This document shows positions 1 to 5,126 of a stretch of 6,018 nt of DNA, one piece after another; the first letter of the stretch is position 1; each line of letters starts with the position of its first letter. The DNA is from Prevotella sp. Its GTDB lineage: Bacteria; Bacteroidota; Bacteroidia; Bacteroidales; Bacteroidaceae. The stretch is from the NCBI GenBank assembly GCA_017424205.1, contig JAFPAS010000020.1, forward strand, positions 1 through 6,018, in the 5' to 3' direction. A program made the position numbers and the translations under genes. Below the pieces are notes generated by a model. That model made no database searches and was not told the origin of the DNA. It saw only the letters and a program-made list of their open reading frames with translations.

Positions 1-810
1 ATTGTCGTCCCATCCGTGCTCGTCGTCACCGATAAGACGGCGCTTAGGGTCTGTAGAGAGAGTTGTCTTACCTGTACCAGAGAGACCGAAGAAGATAGCA
101 GTGTTCTCACCGTTCATGTCGCAGTTTGCAGAGCAGTGCATTGAAGCGATTCCCTGAAGTGGGAGGTAGTAGTTCATCATAGAGAACATACCCTTCTTCA
201 TCTCACCACCGTACCATGTGTTGATGATAACCTGCTCACGGCTTGTGATGTTGAATGCAACACATGTCTCAGAGTTGATGCCGAGTTCCTTCCAGTTCTC
301 AACCTTAGCCTTAGAAGCGTTGTAAACAACGAAGTTTGGCTCGAATGCCTCAAGCTCCTCAGCTGTTGGCTGGATGAACATGTTTGTTACGAAGTGTGCC
401 TGCCATGCAACCTCAACAATGAAACGTACAGACATACGTGTGTCCTTGTTTGCACCGCAGAAGCAGTCAACAACGTAGAGCTCCTTGTTAGAAAGTTCTT
501 TCTTAGCGATATCTTTGAGTGCAGCCCAAGACTCTTCTGAGAGAGGCTTGTTGTCGTTCTTGTAGTCGTCTGAAGTCCACCATACTGTGTCCTTTGAGTT
601 CTCGTCCATTACGATGAACTTATCCTTAGGAGAACGACCTGTGTAGATACCTGTCATTACGTTAACCGCATTGAGCTCGGTGTTCTTACCTGCCTCGTAA
701 CCGCTGAGGCCTGCCTTTGTCTCCTCTGCGAACAGTTGCTCGTAAGAAGGATTGTGCGCAATCACTGTAGAACCAGTGATGCCGTACTGTGTCAAATCTA
801 AATTTGCCAT
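1..810 (-). CDS. pckA: Phosphoenolpyruvate carboxykinase (ATP), N-terminal half, cut by window edge
   Basis: This cytosolic enzyme interconverts oxaloacetate + ATP with phosphoenolpyruvate + CO2 + ADP. In fermentative Bacteroidales it is thought to run mainly towards CO2 fixation, feeding oxaloacetate into the succinate/propionate branch. The 270 visible codons begin [10 protein letters not shown], a normal family start, and read open to the window edge; family members are about 530-540 residues, so roughly half is missing. Visible motifs are TGRSPKDKF (57-65, substrate-binding Arg59), WYGGEMKKG (199-207, with Lys206), MHCSAN (224-229, His225), the P-loop GLSGTGKTT (242-250) and [10 protein letters not shown] (260-269). 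Lys206, His225 and Asp262 correspond by position to the metal ligands of the E. coli enzyme. No Shine-Dalgarno is visible before the start, which is usual in this phylum. The gene is divergent from upp and has its own promoter and a leader of about 145 nt. Identification is secure. Confidence 0.97.
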   Translation of the reverse strand, partial: MANLDLTQYGITGSTVIAHNPSYEQLFAEETKAGLSGYEAGKNTELNAVNVMTGIYTGRSPKDKFIVMDENSKDTVWWTSDDYKNDNKPLSEESWAALKDIAKKELSNKELYVVDCFCGANKDTRMSVRFIVEVAWQAHFVTNMFIQPTAEELEAFEPNFVVYNASKAKVENWKELGINSETCVAFNITSREQVIINTWYGGEMKKGMFSMMNYYLPLQGIASMHCSANCDMNGENTAIFFGLSGTGKTTLSTDPKRRLIGDDEHGWDDN

Positions 811-922
811 TTCGTCGTAAATGTTATAAAGGGTTTGAAATTCTTTTAATATTCTCTTTCTTTTGCGCTTTTAGGCTGTGTGCTTAAGGGTCTTATCGTT
901 GTTACATACAGTCTGTTGCGCT

Positions 923-956
923 ATATCTGGCCATAGTGCTTCCTTCAGGCCGATAT
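923..956 (-). promoter_or_regulatory. Stem-loop at the predicted 5' end of the pckA mRNA
   Basis: Arms 923-932 (ATATCTGGCC) and 948-956 (GGCCGATAT) are complementary over 9 bp with a single bulged T at 928, around a 15-nt loop. The predicted pckA promoter ends at 963, so transcription should begin near 956-959 and the mRNA would open directly into this hairpin. In the RNA the loop reads UGAAGGAAGCACUAU, with a purine-rich GAAGGAAG stretch. A role in protecting the 5' end or in translational control is inference. The rest of the leader (811-922) shows no strong structure by eye. Confidence 0.5.
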
Positions 957-962
957 TTGATG

Positions 963-994
963 CAAATTTACTAATTTATCGCAACATACACAAT
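963..994 (-). promoter_or_regulatory. Bacteroidetes-type promoter for pckA
   Basis: On the minus strand, TAAATTTG (970-963) matches the Bacteroidetes -7 consensus TAnnTTTG exactly. It is preceded, after 20 nt, by ATTG (994-991), which has three of four bases of the TTTG -33 element at the consensus spacing. The start site should fall near 956-959, giving a leader of about 145 nt before the pckA ATG. Confidence 0.7.
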
Positions 995-997
995 ACT

Positions 998-1031
998 TTA
1001 GTGTCTTTTTAAAATTATTTTGCTAACTTTG
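998..1031 (+). promoter_or_regulatory. Bacteroidetes-type promoter for upp
   Basis: TAACTTTG (1024-1031) is an exact TAnnTTTG -7 element. The -33 element is weak: TTAG at 998-1001 (spacing 22) is the best candidate. The start site should be near 1035-1038, giving an AT-rich leader of about 35 nt before the upp ATG at 1073. The -33 region abuts that of the divergent pckA promoter. Confidence 0.6.
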
Positions 1032-1072
1032 TGCCAAAATAGAATCTTTTTATAATCTAAATCAAGTAAAGA

Positions 1073-1732
1073 ATGAAAATTATTGATTTCAGTAAGCAGA
1101 ATACAATTATCGGGAAGTATGTAAGTGAGCTACGTGATGTACGTATTCAGTCTGACAGACTACGATTTCGACAGAATGTGATTCGTATTGGTCATGCTAT
1201 GGCATATGAGATAAGCAAGTCGCTCGACTACGTTACGAAGAAGCTGACTACTCCTCTTGCTGATGCTGTGGCTGATGTGCCGAAGGATGATATAGTAATC
1301 GCTACAGTTTTCCGTGCAGGACTTCCATTACATCAAGGCTTCCTTGACGTTTTTGACGATGCTGGCAATGCTTTCGTTTCTGCTTATAGATATTATGAGG
1401 ATAGAGAAGGAACGAAGGTTGGTGTGAAAATTGAGTATATTGCGTCGCCAGATCTAACAGGTAAGACTCTTATTCTTGTTGACCCTATGCTCGCAACAGG
1501 AGGTAGCATGGAATTGGCTTATAAGGCTTTCCTGACTAAGGGGCAGCCAAAGCGTCTGATCATGGCAAGCATTATTGCTGCAGAACCAGGTGTTGCATAT
1601 CTTGAGGATATATTCCCAGGAGAGAATGTTGTACTCTATTGTGCGGCTGTCGACCCTATCCTCAATGCTCATAAATACATTGTCCCTGGACTGGGAGATG
1701 CTGGTGACTTGATGTACGGCGAGAAACTGTAA
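1073..1732 (+). CDS. upp: Uracil phosphoribosyltransferase
   Basis: This pyrimidine-salvage enzyme of the cytosol makes UMP and pyrophosphate from uracil and PRPP. The 219-residue product is close to the usual length of about 208-217. Visible motifs are RAGLPL (81-86), the PRPP-binding loop VDPMLATGGS (136-145), and the uracil-binding C-terminal stretch YIVPGLGDAGD (202-212). The last motif is followed by Leu where many family members have Arg. The chosen start MKIIDFSKQN puts the N-terminus where the family begins, about 35 nt after the predicted transcription start; no Shine-Dalgarno is visible. The gene stands alone on its strand, divergent from pckA and convergent with the Sus-like operon, so it is probably monocistronic. 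No strong terminator follows it closely; the inverted repeat at 2122-2158 is the first good candidate. Identification is secure. Confidence 0.96.
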   Translation: MKIIDFSKQNTIIGKYVSELRDVRIQSDRLRFRQNVIRIGHAMAYEISKSLDYVTKKLTTPLADAVADVPKDDIVIATVFRAGLPLHQGFLDVFDDAGNAFVSAYRYYEDREGTKVGVKIEYIASPDLTGKTLILVDPMLATGGSMELAYKAFLTKGQPKRLIMASIIAAEPGVAYLEDIFPGENVVLYCAAVDPILNAHKYIVPGLGDAGDLMYGEKL

Positions 1733-2121
1733 GGCAGAGGGTTGTAGAGGAAAATAGAGTACAAGGGTTATCTATAATTTGTCCTTTGTCTTCGCTGTAC
1801 AAATGCAACATATCCGCCTTTGACTTCCTATCTCTTCCTAATATGCGAAACGGGTGTGTGTAATAAGTATTAATGCATGATGTTACTTTGTGTGTAATTA
1901 TGCACTAAGCTTCGCTTGCTTTAACTGATGCCGTCTGGTGTCGTTACTTTTCGTTATGTTACTCGCTTCATGCTGTATTTTGTGTCTAATATACATCATG
2001 AGATAGTTTCGGTCAGTCTTGATCTTTTAATAATATAGTTTCTTATGCAGGCTGACGGCATATATACTCTTTGCGATAACTGAATGTATTTACGTTGGCA
2101 TAAGGATATGCAAATAATATT

Positions 2122-2158
2122 AAATCCGCCCATGGTAATATTTGCCATGGGCGGATTT
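2122..2158. terminator. Perfect 14-bp inverted repeat, probable bidirectional terminator
   Basis: Arms AAATCCGCCCATGG (2122-2135) and CCATGGGCGGATTT (2145-2158) pair perfectly around the 9-nt loop TAATATTTG. The stem is GC-rich in its centre and ends in A/T pairs. Read on the minus strand the tail is TTTAATATTATTT; read on the plus strand the arm ends in ATTT followed by CATATAAAT. Either strand could therefore terminate, and the site lies between convergent transcription units (upp and the Sus-like operon). Neither tail is a clean U-run, so the terminator call is moderate. Confidence 0.55.
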
Positions 2159-2296
2159 CATATAAATAGGTATCTTGTTCTTTGTTTGTCTTTATCTTTT
2201 GCCGTTCGGTATGTCTTTGTTTTGTTACTGAGTATGGCTGTATACTTTTCAATTGGATAAGATTAAAGGCAACATATCGTTTAATGTTTCTGCAGA

Positions 2297-2346
2297 TGAA
2301 AATAAGAAAGGCTCCTTGAAACAGCCTGATGCTGTATCAAGGAGCC
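2297..2346 (-). terminator. Intrinsic terminator of the Sus-like operon
   Basis: Arms GGCTCCTTGA (2310-2319) and TCAAGGAGCC (2337-2346) pair over 10 bp. The stem then continues past one mismatch with ACAGC (2321-2325) / GCTGT (2331-2335) around a 5-nt loop. On the minus strand the hairpin starts about 25 nt after the susF-like stop codon and is followed by the U-rich tail TTTCTTATTTTCAT (2309-2296). The structure and position mark the end of the operon directly after susF. Confidence 0.88.
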
Positions 2347-2370
2347 ATGTGTGTTTTATCTATGGTAAGA

Positions 2371-3789
2371 TTATTGTTTTGTCAGTACAACCTTATTCTT
2401 GCCCTCGCATGTGAGGTAGAACTTAACGTTGTATTTGCCGTCACCAGCAGGAGCGTCGAGATCCTTGCCGTTGTTCTGTGTCAGAAGGTCGTATGATGCT
2501 GCGTCGCCATTAGCACCGCCCCAGCTTACTGTCCAATCGTCGTTCATAGCAAACTTAAAGCCGTTTGTGAGATTTGTAGTAATCTCCCAGCACTTCTCTG
2601 TAGTGTTGTATGTCATGTGCATAGCAGCGTCTGAAACATTCCAGCCGTTGTGATTGCCCACAAGTGTAATAGAGTTAACAGGTGCGAGGCTGTAAGTGTT
2701 TGTTGTTATGTCTACGTCAATCTGATAGAAGCCTGTAGCTGCATTGAGGTTCTGACCTGGCTGTGCGAGCTGGCCTTCTGTGCCGTTGCCGCCCCATACG
2801 TCTGGATCAGCCCAGCTTGCATTCTGACGGAACTTGAATTCACCGTCAAGATAGCAATAGCCCTGGTACTTGCCGTCTGTGTTTGGAGATGCGATTGGCT
2901 CGTCTGCACCCCAACCATTGTGATTGCCGATTACGCCGAGGTACTCATAGAAGTTAAGCTTCTCAATCTTGTATGTGTAGCTCATCATGTCGATAGTAAC
3001 CTTCACAGCCTTTGCATCACCGTTCACTGAAACCATGAACGAACCGTCATCAGAAAGCTCGCTGCGGCGTGCTATCTTACCTTCGCTACCGTTGTTACCG
3101 TTACCCTCTACGCAGCCGAATACCTGCTTCCAGTCGTTGCTCTCCACTGTGATGTCGTCTGATACAGCAAACCAGTTCTCGCCTTCGCTTACTGGGAATA
3201 CGATGGTGAATATTGCATCCTCGTATACGTCCTTGCCGCTATGGTTGAACTTCAGAGTGGTGCATGTAGGATCCCACTGTGATGGTGCGCCGATGATGTA
3301 GTAGTTCTGTGAAATCTGTGGAGCCTTTGGTGTCACAACGAGTGTCACCTTGCCAGCGTCGATGAGGACTGCCTGACCGTCCTTCACAGCGTTTACGTAT
3401 ACCTGAGCATTGAAATTGCGTGCTACAGGGCGCATGCCGTATGAGTCAGCCACGAGTGCCTGGAGTTCGGCTGTCTGTGCTACACCCTCGTTCGTAAGGT
3501 TGATTGTCACTGGCTGTGCGCCTGCTATATCAGCAGGTGTAGCCTCTATGCGTACGTTTGCCAGTGTGAAGCCCTCTGGAAGAGCTGCGCCGGCAAGAGT
3601 AATCACCTGCGCTGTCTCGCCTGCAGTAGCCACATCAACAGCGTTGCCTGCAGTGGCTGCATAGCCAGGGATTGTTATAGCCTCTTCCTGTGGGTAGGTC
3701 TGAGGTGCTGCCCAGTCGTCGAAGCTGTCGCTACATGAAGCCATAAGGACTCCAGTAAAAGCCATTGCTATATATTTTAATAGTTTCAT
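2371..3789 (-). CDS. susF: SusF-like surface glycan-binding lipoprotein with three CBM-like domains
   Basis: The 472-residue product is predicted to be an outer-membrane lipoprotein that holds alpha-glucan at the cell surface. The signal peptide MKLLKYIAMAFTGVLMASC ends in a lipobox with Cys19. Cys19 is followed by SDSFDDW, an acidic stretch resembling the Bacteroidetes surface-export signal. Residues about 35-155 form an Ala/Thr/Val-rich beta-sandwich-like N-terminal region. Three CBM-like units then begin at YYIIGAPSQW (163-172), YLGVIGNHNGW (283-293) and ITLVGNHNGW (374-383); the last two also share FKFRQNASW / FKFAMNDDW and a Trp-Gly-Gly turn. Three CBMs after an N-terminal domain is the layout known for SusF of the Bacteroides thetaiotaomicron starch system. 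It follows the susE-like gene after a 124-nt gap containing a large hairpin, and a terminator follows it. No catalytic residues are visible. The family call is firm; the exact ligand (starch or another glucan) is inferred. Confidence 0.88.
   Translation of the reverse strand: MKLLKYIAMAFTGVLMASCSDSFDDWAAPQTYPQEEAITIPGYAATAGNAVDVATAGETAQVITLAGAALPEGFTLANVRIEATPADIAGAQPVTINLTNEGVAQTAELQALVADSYGMRPVARNFNAQVYVNAVKDGQAVLIDAGKVTLVVTPKAPQISQNYYIIGAPSQWDPTCTTLKFNHSGKDVYEDAIFTIVFPVSEGENWFAVSDDITVESNDWKQVFGCVEGNGNNGSEGKIARRSELSDDGSFMVSVNGDAKAVKVTIDMMSYTYKIEKLNFYEYLGVIGNHNGWGADEPIASPNTDGKYQGYCYLDGEFKFRQNASWADPDVWGGNGTEGQLAQPGQNLNAATGFYQIDVDITTNTYSLAPVNSITLVGNHNGWNVSDAAMHMTYNTTEKCWEITTNLTNGFKFAMNDDWTVSWGGANGDAASYDLLTQNNGKDLDAPAGDGKYNVKFYLTCEGKNKVVLTKQ
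2641..2928 (-). repeat. Internal repeat: two GNHNGW-encoding CBM modules within susF
   Basis: The bases encoding GNHNGW occur at 2911-2928 and 2641-2658 on the minus strand and are identical at 16 of 18 positions. Both copies open a CBM-like unit of about 90 residues that also shares a downstream FKF...W element. This indicates duplication of a module inside the gene. Similarity outside these motifs appears modest by eye, so the duplication is not very recent unless conversion maintains the motif. Confidence 0.6.
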
Positions 3790-3830
3790 ATTGTTACTAT
3801 GTTTTATGTTTTGTTGTTCAGGGTTCGTTC

Positions 3831-3897
3831 CCTAAGCAGATATATGCCGCGCTTCGCCTTGCAGAATGCCATGGGCGGGCATTATATCTGCTTTAGG
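3831..3897 (-). promoter_or_regulatory. Large intercistronic hairpin between susE-like and susF-like genes
   Basis: Arm 3831-3848 (CCTAAGCAGATATATGCC) and arm 3878-3897 (GGCATTATATCTGCTTTAGG) are complementary over 18 bp with two single-base bulges. CGC (3850-3852) / GCG (3875-3877) extends the stem. The stem starts 16 nt after the susE-like stop and ends 41 nt before the susF-like ATG. A competing 6-bp stem AATGCC (3865-3870) / GGCATT (3878-3883) shares the distal arm, so two folds are possible. A small AGGG/CCCT hairpin (3820-3833) adjoins it. No U-run follows, so it is not a plain terminator; a role in processing, mRNA stability or attenuation is inferred. Confidence 0.65.
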
Positions 3898-3913
3898 AAC
3901 TAAACAGTATTGT

Positions 3914-5062
3914 TTACTCAATTTTACCAGTGTCGGTTCCGAAGTTGAGGTACAGCTTCTGACCTACTGCGTTGATAACGCGCTCCTGGTCGCCGCCGTC
4001 GCCACGGTATACAATCTTGTTGTTGAATACCATGAACTCAGACTTCCACCAGTCGTAGCCAGGAATCTTCACGTATGCACGGCAGCCCTCCTGATCGCCA
4101 GGAACACCAGTGAATTCAGGTGAAACGAAGTCGCCGTCAGCCTCTGCTGGTACAGTGAACATAGAGCCGTCGAGGAGTTCTGTCCATGATGTGTTGCCGA
4201 TACATGGGCCCATGAGCCATACCTCTGGCTTGTTGAACTGTACGTCGTAGATTACGTCGCGGCCCTGAACTGATGTAGTGATTATCATCAGATACCAGCC
4301 TGGGTTAGAAGAAGCGATATTGCCGTCAGATGTACCGATAATCTCAGAAGCAAGGTCTCCAGAGACGCTGATGTTGTCAAATCCCTTCTGATTGCCATCC
4401 CATGACTTCGCATCGTTGAACTTAATGCCTGAGCCGTCGATGTATACCATGTGCCACAGGATATGTGTAGCGCCGTTGACTGGTGCCATCTCAACGCTCT
4501 TGTTCCAATCCCAGCCGCAGAACTGACCTACTATGTAGAGGGTCTCTGGTGTGGTTACTGGTGGGAGAGAGAACTTCAGGCTGAGGTTCTGGAATGAGAT
4601 GACATTTGAAAGTATCTCTGTACCTTCGATAGGTGTGCCTTCCTTGGTTGACATCGCTGCCTTCACGCGGAAGTAAGCAGGGATTGTCATAGGGAAGTCG
4701 GCCTCAGTCTTGCCTGCCTCTAACTGAAGTGTGGTAAGTGTGCTTGCCAATACAGATGCGTCAATGTCTATCTTCGCTGTTGTCGCTGTGGCAACCTCAG
4801 CTGCTGCAGACATGTCTGCGTTGAGAGATACCTCTACGGTATATGTTGTTGATGCTGGGAAGCCATAGTCTGGCTGAGAGCATGTCAGCTGTATAGTGCT
4901 TGATTTCTCCAGGTCGATAAGCGTTGCTGCGAGTGGTGACTCGTTGAGCACGAATGTCGTAGGAGACTTTACGACTGGGTTGTCGTCGTTATCGTCATTA
5001 CATGCAGTGAAGACACCCAGGCCAAGCACAAGCAGTAATGCAGACTTTATTATATTTTTCAT
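3914..5062 (-). CDS. susE: SusE-like surface glycan-binding lipoprotein with two CBM-like domains
   Basis: The 382-residue product is predicted to be an outer-membrane lipoprotein that binds glycan alongside SusD and SusF. I start it at 5062, where MKNIIKSALLLVLGLGVFTAC gives a clean signal peptide with lipobox Cys21. An in-frame ATG at 5116 would add 18 residues ahead of the signal peptide, encoded by an intercistronic hairpin, and is very unlikely. After Cys21 comes NDDNDDN, a strongly acidic surface-export signal. Residues about 33-165 look like the SusE N-terminal domain (TTFVLNES..., TYTVEVSLN). Two CBM-like units follow, opening at TLYIVGQFCGWDW (174-186) and EVWLMGPCIGNTSW (280-293). 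Two CBMs is the SusE layout, against three in SusF. It lies 64 nt after the susD-like stop and 124 nt before susF. Starch is the likely ligand by analogy only. Confidence 0.88.
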   Translation of the reverse strand: MKNIIKSALLLVLGLGVFTACNDDNDDNPVVKSPTTFVLNESPLAATLIDLEKSSTIQLTCSQPDYGFPASTTYTVEVSLNADMSAAAEVATATTAKIDIDASVLASTLTTLQLEAGKTEADFPMTIPAYFRVKAAMSTKEGTPIEGTEILSNVISFQNLSLKFSLPPVTTPETLYIVGQFCGWDWNKSVEMAPVNGATHILWHMVYIDGSGIKFNDAKSWDGNQKGFDNISVSGDLASEIIGTSDGNIASSNPGWYLMIITTSVQGRDVIYDVQFNKPEVWLMGPCIGNTSWTELLDGSMFTVPAEADGDFVSPEFTGVPGDQEGCRAYVKIPGYDWWKSEFMVFNNKIVYRGDGGDQERVINAVGQKLYLNFGTDTGKIE

Positions 5063-5086
5063 AATCTTTCTGTTTGTTGTGTTATG

Positions 5087-5114
5087 GCTCCAAGACGCAG
5101 CAGCGTCTCGGAGC
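5087..5114 (-). promoter_or_regulatory. Intercistronic hairpin between susD-like and susE-like genes
   Basis: Arms 5087-5098 (GCTCCAAGACGC) and 5103-5114 (GCGTCTCGGAGC) form a 12-bp stem around the 4-nt loop AGCA. Eleven pairs are Watson-Crick. The twelfth (5092/5109) is an A-C mismatch on the plus strand but a G-U wobble in minus-strand RNA, so the complete stem forms only in the operon transcript. It lies 12 nt after the susD-like stop and 24 nt before the susE-like ATG. The region after it lacks a U-run, so full termination is unlikely; a role in stability, processing or partial attenuation is inferred. Confidence 0.7.
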
Positions 5115-5126
5115 ATTAACTATGAA

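Larger units (their letters stand above)
1733..2370. other. 638-bp convergent intergenic region without a convincing gene
   Basis: This AT-rich spacer lies between the 3' ends of upp and the susF-like gene. It holds a perfect inverted repeat at 2122-2158 and the operon terminator at 2297-2346, described separately. It also contains a 10-nt direct repeat TGTGTGTAAT (1855-1864 and 1889-1898) and a widely spaced 8-nt inverted pair ATGCCGTC (1928-1935) / GACGGCAT (2054-2061). I see no tRNA, no good TAnnTTTG promoter and no family-like reading frame. An open frame of 69 codons on the minus strand (2043-2252) overlaps the inverted repeat, has low-complexity composition and looks accidental. The length is large for a convergent spacer, so an unrecognised small RNA remains possible. 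Confidence 0.6.

Noticed and set aside
1454..1672. Minus-strand frame of 72 codons inside upp
   Set aside because: It lies wholly antisense to the conserved PRPP-binding and C-terminal part of upp and resembles no protein family.
1761..1789. Possible upp terminator, ACAAGG / CCTTTGT
   Set aside because: The stem has only six pairs plus a bulge around a 16-nt loop, with no U-run after it. It is too weak to call.
2043..2252. Minus-strand open frame of 69 codons in the convergent spacer
   Set aside because: It overlaps the perfect inverted repeat at 2122-2158, shows no recognisable domain or promoter, and lies beyond the operon terminator. It looks like a chance frame.
2429..4123. Several plus-strand open frames of 74-126 codons opposite the susF- and susE-like genes
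   Set aside because: They are antisense shadows of two well-supported lipoprotein genes, with Cys/Val/Ser-rich composition and no domains or promoters.
5063..5116. Upstream ATG at 5116 for the susE-like gene
   Set aside because: It would put 18 residues, encoded largely by the intercistronic hairpin, ahead of a perfect lipoprotein signal peptide that begins at 5062.
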